DNA from: Bubalus kerabau
Taxonomy: Eukaryota > Chordata > Mammalia > Artiodactyla > Bovidae
DNA length: 64,000 bases
NCBI RefSeq assembly: GCF_029407905.1
Contig: NC_073646.1
Span: 17,254,001-17,318,000 of the forward strand
Direction of reading: 5' to 3'
Part shown: positions 34,452 through 43,659 of the stretch, piece by piece
Position numbering within the stretch: the first letter of the stretch is position 1
Layout: the number at the start of each line of letters is the position of its first letter
The notes under the pieces: model-generated
Seen by the model: only the letters and a program-made list of their open reading frames with translations
What the model was told of the DNA's origin: nothing
Databases searched by the model: none
Made by a program: the position numbers and the translations under genes

Positions 34452-34940
34452 ACTTTGTTTTGTTTTGTTGTGTTTTGTTTTTTCTAGTGCCCTTTGTTTT
34501 ATTTTTCCAACAATCCATTACACATCAGTCAAAATTCCTGATCTATTTCCTAAAATAAAATACTTAAATGTCAGTAACAAATTTAAGTATTCCTTCTCAA
34601 TCACCAAAAATTTAGCTTGGCTGTAACTAAAGTTTCCTCACATGCTGGAACATCTTCACCAGTCAAACACTTTTCCTACCCATTTTGCTTCCCTTTTTGC
34701 AACTTTCTTCCACATTTTCTCAACATTCTTGAGGACGTGTTTTACAACATGAAGCCAAATACCAAAGACCTTTGGAAACATGATGAGAATAAATGCACCA
34801 TGGCAGAGAACTGCTCAGCTGAGAATGACTCGGAGATGCTTTTCAGCAAAGTTCAAGAGAACATCCTCCTCGCTAACACTTGTCAAGATTTTCAAAATCT
34901 CTACACATGATTTCACCAATTGTATTTAGAACGTAACTTG
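34452..34940 (-). mobile_element. Unidentified retrocopy inserted in the integrase core
   Basis: Integrase-coding text stops near 34,945 and resumes at about 34,450. The block between is unrelated. Read on the minus strand it ends in AATAAA (34,498-34,503) followed about 15 bp later by an A-rich tail (34,452-34,483), the signature of a reverse-transcribed polyadenylated RNA. I do not recognise the source transcript. A plus-strand open frame of 97 codons (34617-34910) also crosses it, probably by chance. Confidence 0.55.
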
Positions 34941-35469
34941 TTATTTTCCCTGCAGACCAAATCTCAGAATGATTTCATGGAGCAGTTTTTTTTACCACTT
35001 CCTCAGCCTTCTCAGTCTGGGTGGGAAAGCCTTCAATCCATCCTGTGAATGTATCTATCATGACTAATAGGTATCTATACTCTTGAGAAACTGACATCTG
35101 GGTGAAGTCCATCTGCCAGTTCTCTTCTGGGTAGGTCACACATCATTGGACTGGCTGGGCCAGCTGTAGTCTTTGAGTTCCTTGGGGGTTGTTTAACTGG
35201 CAAGTGAGACAAGAGGAGACCATTTGCTTTATGTCGTTTGGAGGCCTGTTCCTCTGAAGGACCTTTCTAGTAATCTTTGGAGGGCCTTTTCCCCTAAATG
35301 AATGGTGGCATGTAAGGAGTTAACCAACTTCCATTGGAGGTTCCCAGGCAGAAAAAAGAGTCCCTCCTTTTGGAACCACCCCCATATGATCTTCTTGAAA
35401 GCCCTCACTCTTAGCTTTAAGAGTCTCACCTCCAGTATATGAAGAAGTTTCTGGCAAATTAGTCTGTGG

Positions 35470-35790
35470 AACTAAGGTGGCAATCCCTATTAAGTCATTG
35501 TTCCATAATGCTGCTCTCTTAGCTGCTTGACCGGCTGCTTGGTTCCCTTGCCACTTCTGTGGTCCCTTTTTGGTGTCCTTTACAGTGGGAGACTGAAACC
35601 TCAGCGGGCAGATGGACTGCCTCTAAGAGTCTAAGGATTTGATCACCATATTTGACTGGGGACCCTCAGGTGGTCAAGTGGCCTCTTTCTTTCCAAATAG
35701 CAGCATGTGCATGTAGCACCAGAAAGGTATACTTGGAGTCAGTGTAAATGACTACTCTTTTTCCTTTTCCCAGCTCTAAAGCTTGATCGA
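35470..35790 (-). pseudogene. Retroviral RNase H relic
   Basis: The minus-strand reading shows ALELGKGKRVVIYTDSKYTF (an RNase H beta-strand with the catalytic Asp in YTDS) and, further on, HCKGHQKG at about 35,564-35,587. Both are typical of gammaretrovirus-like pol. The upstream part is cut off by a BovB piece at 35,789. Confidence 0.82.
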
Positions 35791-36298
35791 CCTTTGTTGA
35801 CAAAGTAATGTCTCTGCTTTTTAATGTGCTGTCTAGGTTGGTCACAACTTTCCTTCCAAGGAGTATGCGTCTTTTAATTTCATGGCTGCAATCACCATCT
35901 GCAGTGATTTTGGAGCCCCCAAAAATAAAATCAGCCACTATTTCCACTGTTTCCCCATCTATTTCCCATGAAGTGATAGGACTGGATGCCATGATCTTCG
36001 TTTTCTGAATGTTGAGCTTTAAGCCAACTTTTTCACTCTCCTTTTTCACTGTCATCAAGAGGCTCTTTGGTTCTCTTCACTTTCTGCCATAAGGGTGGTG
36101 TCATCTGCATATCTGAGGTTATTGATATTTCTCCCTGCAATCTTGATTCCAGCTTGTGCTTCCTCCAGCCCAGCGTTTCTCATGATGTACTCTGCATAGA
36201 AGTTAAATAAGCAGGGTGACAATATACAGCCTTGACATACTCCTTTTCCTATTTGGAACCAGCCTGTTGTTCCATGTCCAGTTCTAACTGTTGCTTCC
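35789..36298 (-). mobile_element. Internal BovB fragment in pol
   Basis: BovB RT sequence from VRTGHGTTGWFQIGKGV to SRDITLSTKV on the minus strand, without the BovB 3' tail at its left end (35,789). It joins RNase H in frame, so the open frame 35666-36058 is a BovB-pol chimera. No target-site duplication is evident. Confidence 0.82.
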
Positions 36299-37500
36299 CA
36301 AAGTGGCAAACATTATCTTTGTAAGCCCCATTGCCCTTGAAGGGATCCCACCAACAGATGAACTTCTAGCAGGCATTGTGTGTCTGTCACCCACCCTAGC
36401 AGGTTCACTGTTGTGAAACATGTTGTAGGAAACATGGAAGATGAAGGCCTGAATATCTAGAGAGATTGGTTATTGTACAGTATTTCCCTCTCAAAGGCCA
36501 GCTATTTTCTGGTTGTCCCTCAAGGAGATTATAAAGGCAACCTTGTGGGCCCGGACAGGGCTCAGGAGAAGAGCATGAAACAGGAGGGAAGGGGGCAGGG
36601 CACAACTTTTGAAAGAATGACATAGCCCAGGGGCATAGCATAAACCAATTAAAATCAAATGGATCCAAGATGACAAGTCAAATTCAACTAAACCTTGATC
36701 CTCAATCTGCAAGCTAAATGACGCACCCAGAGGTGCCAGGGCAGTTCCAAGGCACTGTCAAAAAACCAAGGAGTTGGTGGTTCCCCAATTGTTGGAATGA
36801 TCTTCCCACTCATTAGCATATGAAATCACTCAGCTCAGGGAAACTAAACACACCACATTCCATGGCCACTGCATTCACCCTCTGCAATGGCCCACACCCT
36901 GTGGAGTGTGCTTCTCTCTGAATCTGAACAAGTCCACCTCTTACCTATCGCTGTGTCTCTCACTGAATTTTTTCAATGAGACATCAAGAGCCTGAGCTTC
37001 ACTAGGTCCTGAAGCCAGGCACTGTGGGTTTTGGCCAGGCTCAAGTCTCAGTCAGATTGGACTGAGTGACTAAGCATAGCACAGAGTCCCTGCCACATGG
37101 GTTTGAGCCCCAATCTTAGGTAAACGGTTTCAAGCACAACTTTCAGAAATGGAAAGATGATGACCTGTCCAATACTTTGTAAGCAGTACCATAGATGGAG
37201 AGAAGAGCTGAAGGATGGGAGGAAAAAGCAGTGGGTAAAATCTGCCGAGGAATCCCCTTCATAACCTGTGGAAAATCTGCTACACACCTGACCTGTGCTC
37301 AGTTTTCATTGGCCTGATCCTTGGCACAAAGAAGATTAAGGACAGAAGAACCCCCACCCGCTTGGGCAACAGCTACTAAGGCACAGCAGATAGTAGAGCC
37401 TTTGGGACACCCTGGGGCACTCACTGTTGCTTGACTGTTCAAAGAGGGTTTGAGGAAATAAGAAATGAGAGATTGTAAAGGAATTAAGATTTTGTTAGCC
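36299..37500 (-). other. Unresolved internal region of the provirus
   Basis: This should hold gag and the start of pol, but I cannot assign domains. 36,670-37,060 on the plus strand has LTR-like features (CTCATTAGCATATGAAAT, AGGTCCTGAAGCCAGGCACT) and may be another inserted element. 37,045-37,085 resembles the end of a tRNA-type SINE (GGACTGAGTGACTAAGCA). Confidence 0.35.
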
Positions 37501-37761
37501 ATGTGTTCCTCCAGCCACAGGACCAAGGACCTCCTACCTTAACCAGAGGTCTTCTGGAATCTGAGACTGAGCCACATAAGCTTTCTGCTGAGTTTGTTTT
37601 TGCTCTCCCGGTTTCCAGCATGCTGGGCCTCTTGTCACTTCCCCTGTGCTGGATTTTCTTCGCATTCAGCTTCCACCTTGGGGGCTTTTGCCCAAGCTGG
37701 GCTTCTGTTGTGATTGGCCTCCGCCTTGCGGGGGCCGAGCCAAGGTTGATTCAGCCAGGTT
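37501..37761 (-). other. Leader region of the provirus
   Basis: This is sequence between the primer-binding site and any gag, GC-rich on the LTR side. No frame is supported. Confidence 0.4.
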
Positions 37762-37781
37762 AAATCCAAGTCATGGCACCG
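37762..37781 (-). promoter_or_regulatory. Primer-binding site, tRNA-His-like
   Basis: On the minus strand, four bases after the 5' LTR, GGTGCCATGACTTGGATTT matches the complement of the tRNA-His 3' end (GGTGCCGTGACTCGGATT as I recall it) with differences mainly of the CpG-decay kind. This suggests the provirus used tRNA-His as primer, as ERV-H type elements do. Confidence 0.65.
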
Positions 37782-37785
37782 TATA

Positions 37786-38160
37786 TGTCGGGGGAGTGTG
37801 TAATTTCCTCAGTTCTGTCTCGCTGCAGCAAAAATCTGAAGCAACGAATGGACCAGTGTTATAGCTCAGTTTTATTGGCAAGCAAAGGAAAATACATCCT
37901 TGAGACACGAGGGTGGGCCAACCCAAAAGACTCGAAGAGAAGCCCCAATCCTTCTAGGCTTCCTCCTTTTATACATTTGTCTCCTCTCCTCTGAGCCTGC
38001 CCTATGCAAATTGGGCTAACCAGGAGGGCTGTTTGTTTTACCTGAGGTCCTCACTCTGGTCCTCGGACCTTCCTTTGTTCTATTTGCATGGGCTTTTCCC
38101 TTCTTTGTCTTTTAGCCACTACCATTTTGGACTCCTTTTTCCTATTCTAACTACCTAACA
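37786..38160 (-). repeat. 5' LTR of the provirus
   Basis: 375 bp with TGTT...GACA ends. On the minus strand a TATA box (TATAAAA, 37,967-37,973) precedes an intact AATAAA poly(A) signal (37,871-37,876). This LTR keeps a 27-bp segment (about 37,917-37,943) missing from the other LTR. Confidence 0.93.
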
Positions 38161-38620
38161 GATCCATGCAGTCAAAGCTACAGTTTTTCCAGTAGTCATG
38201 TGTGGATGTGAGAGTTAGACCATAAAGGAGGCTGAGCACTGAAGAATTAATGCTTTTGAATTGTGGTGCTGGAGAAGACTCTTGAGAGTCCCTTGGTCAG
38301 CAAAGAGATTAAACCAGTCAATCCTAAAAGAAATCAACCCTGAATATTCATTAGAAGGACTAATGCTGAAGCTGAAGCTCCAATACTTTGGCCACGTGAT
38401 GCAAAGAGCTGACTCATTGGAAAAGACCCTGATGCTGGGAAAGATTGAAGGCAAAAGGAGAAGGGGGCAGCAGAAGATGAGATGGTTAGATAGCATCATC
38501 AACTTAGTGGATATGAATTTGAGCAAACTCTAGGAGATAGTGAAGGACAAATAAGCCTGGCATGCTGCACTCCATGGGGTTGCAAAGAGCTGGTCACAAC
38601 TTAGCAACCAAGCAACAACA
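38161..38620 (+). mobile_element. BovB fragment, right half of the split BovB
   Basis: BovB resumes with GATCCATGCAGTCAAAGCTA and runs to its 3' end AAGCAACAACA at 38,620. The frame 38261-38533 is the BovB C-terminal relic. CATC before the provirus and GATC after it are the likely 4-bp provirus duplication with one change. Confidence 0.88.
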
Positions 38621-38630
38621 ATGGAAAATT

Positions 38631-38835
38631 GGTGAAACTGAAATAAATTTGAGGTTTAATTAATAGCAAAATGCCAGTGTCTGTTTCTGAGTTTTAACAA
38701 ATGTACTCTTGGTGATGTCAGATGTTAACAATGGAGGAAACTGGAGGCAGGGGAGGGGATGTGCTATAATATGAGAACTGCCTGTACTGTCTATAAATTT
38801 CTGTAAATCTAAAGTTATTCCCAAGTGAAAATTTG
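38631..38835 (+). repeat. Old LINE 3' UTR (L1M-type), right half
   Basis: GGTGAAACTGAAATAAATTT, CAAATGTACTCTTGGTGATG and TGTAAATCTAAAGTTATTCC continue the element interrupted at 31,762. Confidence 0.72.
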
Positions 38836-38849
38836 TTAATCACTGTTTG

Positions 38850-39043
38850 GTGGTGGTGGTTGAATCGCTAAGTACCGTCTGACTCTTGCAACTCCATGGA
38901 GTAGCCCACCAGGCTCCTCTGCCCATGGGATTTTCCAGGCAAGAATACAGGAGTGGGCAGCCATTTCCTCCTCCAGGGGATCATCCCAACCCACATCTTC
39001 TACATTGCAGCCAGATTCTTTATTGTTGGGCCACTGGGGATTC
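38850..39043 (-). mobile_element. Bov-tA SINE, degenerate
   Basis: Bov-A body on the plus strand (GCCCACCAGGCTCCTCTG, TTCCAGGCAAGAATACAGG) followed by a worn tRNA head ending near GGGCCACTGGGGATTC. Confidence 0.8.
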
Positions 39044-39079
39044 AAGAGAAACTTAAAAATAGGCTTTTCCACTGGAGAT

Positions 39080-39142
39080 CATCACACTGATTGAAGTAAG
39101 ACAGAGGAGAAATATCATATTATATCCCTTATATGTGGGCTT
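39080..39142 (+). repeat. L1 3' relic
   Basis: CACACTGATTGAAGTAAGAC and ATCCCTTATATGTGGGC match an L1 ORF2/3' UTR stretch, cut by the SINE nest that follows. Confidence 0.6.
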
Positions 39143-39197
39143 TAGTCCTCCAGGCTCCTCTGTCCATGATATTTCCCAGGCAAGAATCCTGGAGTGG

Positions 39198-39820
39198 AGC
39201 TTTGCTTGTGGCTCAGTGGTGAAGAATCCACCTGCCAATGCAGGGGACATGAGTCAGATTCCTGGTCTGGAAAGATCCCACATGCCATGGAGCAATTAAA
39301 CCAGTTTGCCACAACCAATAGGAGAAGGCATTGGCACCCCCACTCCAGTACTCTTGCCTGGAAAATCCCATGGACAGAGGAGCCTGGTAGGCTGCAGTCC
39401 ATGGGGTCGTGAAGAGTGGGACACGATTGAGTGACTTCCCTTTCACTTTGCACTTTTCATGCATTGGAGAAGGAAATGGCAACCCACTCCAGTGTTCTTG
39501 CTTGGAGAATCCCAGGGACAGGGGAGCCTGGTGGGCTGCCATCTCTGGGGTCGCACAGAGTCAGACATGACTGAAGTGACTTAGCAGCAGCAGTAGCAGC
39601 CACAACCAATGAGCCCACGTGCGACAGCTACTGAGCTTGCACCCTAGAGCCTGTGCTCCACAACAATAGAAGCCACTGCAGTGAGAAACCCATGCACTGC
39701 AACTATTAACACAGAGTAGCCCCCCATTCGCCCAGAACTAGAGAAAAGCCCTTGAGCAGCAAAGGCCCAGTGAAGCCAAAAATAAATAAATAAATAAATA
39801 AAATTATTAAAAAAAAAAAA
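39198..39820 (+). mobile_element. CHR-type SINE, middle layer
   Basis: The head GCTTTGCTTGTGGCTCAGTG and body begin at 39,198, break at 39,319 for a Bov-A2, and resume at 39,611 to an (AAAT)n plus poly(A) tail (39,778-39,820). It is flanked by 16-bp duplications that differ at one position. Confidence 0.9.
39320..39598 (+). mobile_element. Bov-A2 SINE, inner layer
   Basis: Two Bov-A units ending in an (AGC)n tail, flanked by the exact duplication GCCACAACCAAT (39308-39319 and 39599-39610). Confidence 0.95.
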
Positions 39821-39943
39821 AAGAATACTGGAGTGGGTTGCTATTTCCTCCTCCACGGAGGAGGGCTTCCCAACCCAGGGATTGAACCAGTGTCTCTTGC
39901 ATTGGCAGGTGGATTCTTTACCGCTGAGCCACCAGGGAAGCCC

Positions 39944-40314
39944 GGGTAGTTTGTTATAGCAACCCTAACAAATCCACTGTGTATATCCTACATAGTCCGG
40001 CAACTTTCATTCCATTGTGATCAAAAGAACCCAAGATGGTATGGCCCTGTGAGAGAACACACGTCCCATTTTGTCAGACCCGGCAGTGTTGTTTTGAACA
40101 TGGTTTGGCTGAAACACGGAAAGAAGGGAATCATTCAGCAATCAGGCTAAATGGGTCATACTTTGAACCTTAACATGGTTGAGCACAGGAGTATCCAGAC
40201 CTACAGGCATCCAGGCAGTGTGAGTTTACCCAGCCATTAGTTGGATTAGTTACCACTATCCTTGCCTAATAAATTCAACCATATTAGGCCTAGAATAATA
40301 AAGTATTGTCTCAA
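39944..40314. other. Unassigned sequence
   Basis: Unique noncoding DNA, no feature recognised. Confidence 0.45.
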
Positions 40315-40326
40315 TACCACATCATT

Positions 40327-40548
40327 GGGCTTCCTTAGTGGCTCCATGGTAAAGAACCCGTCTACAATTCAGGAACTGCATGAGATGTGCATTCAATCCC
40401 TGGGTCAGGAAGATGCCCTAGGGGAGGACACAGCAACCCACTCCAGTATTCTTGCCTGGAGAACCCCATGGACAGAGGAGCCTGGTGGGCTACAGCCCAT
40501 AGGGTCACAAAGAGTCAGACATGACTGAAGCGGCTTCCCATGGCACTG
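40327..40548 (+). mobile_element. Bov-tA SINE
   Basis: Complete unit from GGGCTTCCTTAGTGGCTCC to CATGACTGAAGCGGCTTCCC, flanked by TACCACATCATT (40315-40326) and TACCACATCAGT (40549-40560). Confidence 0.94.
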
Positions 40549-40560
40549 TACCACATCAGT

Positions 40561-40857
40561 ATCATAAGTATCAATTGCACGTTATAATAAATCCTACCAT
40601 CACATTCGGCAGAGTCTTGAATATTTTCAGGAGAGCTTTTGCATCATTTGTGAAATCTTCACATAAGCCCTGCAATAACAACCAAAAAAAGAATTTTTAT
40701 CCCTGCTTCTCTGATGAAGCAACTGAGGCCCACATAAGTTTTTTTTCCTTCTTCTTTGGCCCATCTATTCAATCTTTCTCCCCTCCCCTTCACACCATCG
40801 TGCTCCTCTCTGATAATCCTTTTGGGCAACCTGGAGTATATTCTTCCAAATTTGTCT
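40561..40857. other. Unassigned, possible MIR trace
   Basis: A GATGAAGCAACTGAGGCCCA motif near 40,715 hints at a worn MIR. Nothing else is recognised. Confidence 0.4.
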
Positions 40858-40868
40858 CCATAGTCATA

Positions 40869-43275
40869 TTCAGTTCAGTTCCATTCAGTCACTCAGTCCT
40901 GTTCGACTCTCTGCAATCCCATGAATCACAGCATGCCAGGCCTCCTGGTCCATCACCAACTCCTGGAGTTCACTCAAACTCACGTCCATCAAGTCAGTGA
41001 TGCTATCCAGCCATCTCATCCTCTGTCGTCCCCTTCTTCTGCTGTCCCCAATCCCTCCCAGCATCAGGGTCTTTTCCAATGAGTCAACTCTTCGCATGAG
41101 GTGGCCAAAGTATTGGAGTTTCAGCTTTAGCATCAGTCCTTCCAATGAACACCCAGGACTCATCTCCTTTAGGATGGACTGGTTGGATCTCCTTGCAGTC
41201 CAAGGGACTCTCAAGAGTCTTCTCCAACACCACAGTTCAAAAGCATCAATTCTTCAGCGCTCAGCTTTCTTCACAGTCCAACTCACATCCATATATGACC
41301 ACTGGGAAAACCATAGCCTTGACCAGACGGACCTTTACTGGCAAAGTAATGTCTCTGCTTTTGAATATGCTATCTAGGTTGGTCATAACTTTCCTTCTAA
41401 GGAGTAAGCATATTTTAATTTCAGGGCTGCAATCACCATCTGCAGTGATTTTGGAGCCCAGAAAAGTTAAGTCTGACACTGTTTCCACTGTTTCCCCAAC
41501 TATTTCCCATGAAGTGATGGGAACAGATGCCATGATCTTCATTTTCTGAATGTTGAGCTTTAAGCCAACTTTTTCACTCTCCTCTTTCACTTTCATCAAG
41601 AGGGTTTTTAGTTCCTCTTCACTTTCTGCCATAAGGGTGATGTCATCTGCATATCTGAGGTTATTGATATTTCTCCCAGAAATCTTGATTCCTGCTTGTG
41701 CTTCTTCCAGCCCAGTGTTTCTCATGATGCATAGAAGTTAAATAAGCAGGTTGACAATATACAGCCTTGACGTACTCCTTTTCCTATTTGGAACCAGTCT
41801 GTTGTTCCATGTCTAGTTCTAACTGTTGCTTCCTGACCTGCATATAGGTTTCTCAAGAGGCAGGTCAGGTGGTCTGGTATTCCCATCTCTTTCAGAATTT
41901 TCCACAGTTGATTGTGATCCACACAGCCAAAGGCTTTGGCATAGTAAATAAAGCAGAAATAGATGTTTTTCTGGAACTCTCTTGCTTTTTCCATGATCCA
42001 GCAGATGTTGGCAATTTGATCTCTGGTTCCTCTGCCTTTTCTAAAACCAGCTTGAACATCAGGAAGTTCATAGTTCACATACTTCTGAAGCCTGGCTTGG
42101 AGAATTTTGAGCATTACTTTACTAGCATGTGAGATGAGTGCAATTGTGCAGTAGTTTGAGCATTTTTTGGCATTGTCTTTCTTTGGGATTGGAATGAAAA
42201 CTGACCTTTTCCAGTCCTGTGGCCACTGCTGAGTGTTCCAAATTTGCTGGCATATTGAGTGCAGCACTTTCACAGCATCATCTTTCAGGATTTGAAATAG
42301 CTCAACTGGAATTCCATCACCTCCACTAGCTTTGTTCATAGTGATGCTTTCTAAGGCCCACTGGACTTCACATTCCAGGATGTCTGGCTCTAGGTCAGTG
42401 ATCACGCCATCGTGATTATCTGGGTTGTGAAGCTTTTTTTGTACAGTTCTTCTGGGTATTCCTGCCACCTCTTCTTAATATCTTCTGCTTCTGTTAGGTC
42501 CATACCATTTCTGTTCTTTATCGAGCCCATCTTTGCATGAAATGGTCCCTTGGTATCTCTAATTTTCTTGAAGTTATCTCTAGTCTTTCCCATTCTATTG
42601 TTTTCCTCTATTTCTTTGCATTGATCGCTGAGGAAGGCTTTCTTATCTCTCCTTGCTCTTCTTTGGAACTCTGCATTCAGATGCTTATATCTTTCCTTTT
42701 CTCCTTTGCTTTTCGCTTCTCTTCTTTTCACAGCTATTTGTAAGGCCTTCTCAGGCAGCCATTTTGCTTTTTTGCATTTCTTTTCCATGGGGATGGTCTT
42801 GATCCCTGTCTCCTGTACAATATCACGAACCTCCATCCATAGTTCATCAGACACTCTGTCTATCAGTTCTAGTCCCTTAAATCTATTTCTCACTTCCACT
42901 GTATAATCATAAGGGATTTGATTTAGGTCATACCTGAATGGTCTAGTGGTTTTCCCCCACTTTCTTCAATTTAAGTCTGAATTTGGCAATGAGTTCATGA
43001 TCTGAGCCACAGTCAGCTCCCGATCTTGTTTTTGCTGACTGTATAGAGTGTCTCCATCTTTGGCTGCAAAGAATATAATCAATCTGATTTCAGTGTTGAC
43101 CATCTGGTGATGTCCATGTGTAGAATCTTCTCTTGTGTTGTTGGAAGAGAGTGTTTGTTATGACCAGTGCATTCTCTTGGCAAAACTCTATTAGCCTTTG
43201 CCCTGCTTCATTCTGTACTCAAAGACCAAATTTGCCTATTACTCCAGGTGTTTCTCGACTTCCTAATTTTGCATT
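40869..43275 (-). mobile_element. BovB LINE, 2.4 kb, 5'-truncated in the endonuclease
   Basis: Minus-strand BovB from the 3' tail (40,869) through C-terminus, RT and linker into the endonuclease region (about 42,900-43,275), which breaks off before its N-terminus. The perfect duplication CCATAGTCATA at 40858-40868 and 43276-43286 delimits it. This is the best-preserved BovB in the window. Confidence 0.95.
40885..42899 (-). pseudogene. BovB polyprotein pseudogene (RT and C-terminus)
   Basis: Long open pieces: 42402-42899 (linker after the endonuclease), 41722-42468 (248 codons, RT fingers with NKASGGDGIPVELFQILK and palm start), 41261-41725 (palm with LRYADDITLMAE) and 40885-41214 (C-terminus). 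They overlap slightly in shifted frames, so only a few frameshifts and a small deletion near 41,725 separate it from a continuous RT. The endonuclease is incomplete. Confidence 0.85.
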
Positions 43276-43326
43276 CCATAGTCATATAGTCACACACAAT
43301 TAGATGTTTTTACACACCCTACACCT

Positions 43327-43548
43327 GGCTTTCCAGGTGGCACTAGTGGTAAAGAACACTCCTGCCAATGCAGGAGGCATAAGAGATGAGGGTTCAATCC
43401 CTGAGTTGGGAAGATCCCCTGGAGGAGGGCATGGCAACCCACTCCAGTATTCTTGCCTGGAGAATCCTATTGACAGAGGAGACTGGCGGACTACAGTCCA
43501 GAGGGTTGCACAGAGTTGGACACGACTGAAGCCACTTAGCAGGCAGCA
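43327..43548 (+). mobile_element. Bov-tA SINE
   Basis: Head GCTTTCCAGGTGGCACTAGT and body to GAAGCCACTTAGCAGGCAG. Similar flanks ACACACCCTACAC and GCACACTCTACAC suggest a slightly diverged duplication. Confidence 0.92.
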
Positions 43549-43659
43549 TGCACACTCTACACAATACATGGGCATTTGTCATTTTGCTCACATTCCTGGT
43601 TCCTGTTTTCTCATTCCACAACATGCCATGGAAAGCCCTCCAAGGCATCTGGTATTACT

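Larger units (their letters stand above)
33061..35430 (-). pseudogene. Retroviral integrase relic, split by insertions
   Basis: Minus strand, from high to low coordinate. The N-terminal zinc-binding part lies at about 35,180-35,430 (LHATIHLGEKALQRLLER and CLTCQ). The start of the catalytic core is at about 34,945-35,130 (MDFTQM and MIDTFTGWIEGFPT) and its continuation at about 34,262-34,450 (GITYYLHCAWRPQSSGKVE). The C-terminal part is at about 33,061-33,590 (MLYGRPFVYVNDLFLDPETQ, TCKGPYPIILSTPTAVNVPG). A retrocopy (34,452-34,940) and two BovB pieces interrupt it. Stops and frameshifts abound. Confidence 0.85.
31938..38160 (-). mobile_element. Defective class I endogenous retrovirus (gammaretrovirus-like)
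   Basis: The provirus lies on the minus strand: 5' LTR at 37,786-38,160, 3' LTR at 31,938-32,285. A primer-binding site lies next to the 5' LTR and a polypurine tract next to the 3' LTR. Recognisable coding relics, in order, are RNase H (about 35,470-35,790), integrase (about 33,061-35,430, split by insertions) and the Env transmembrane subunit (about 32,470-33,060). I find no RT palm or Env surface unit, so these are deleted or unrecognisable; gag is not clear. A Bov-A2, three BovB pieces and a retrocopy have landed inside it. By hand count the LTRs differ at about 32 of 348 aligned positions (about 9%), plus a 27-bp gap. All frames are broken. Confidence 0.9.
39143..39943 (-). mobile_element. 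Bov-tA SINE, outer layer of a three-SINE nest
   Basis: The Bov-A body runs to AAGAATCCTGGAGTGG (39182-39197), is interrupted by a CHR SINE, and resumes after AAGAATACTGGAGTGG (39821-39836) to the tRNA head ending GAGCCACCAGGGAAGCCC at 39,943. Confidence 0.92.

Noticed and set aside
34617..34910. 97-codon plus-strand frame that looked like a secreted or cytoplasmic protein
   Set aside because: It lies inside the retrocopy whose poly(A) signal and tail are on the other strand, and the sequence matches no family I know.
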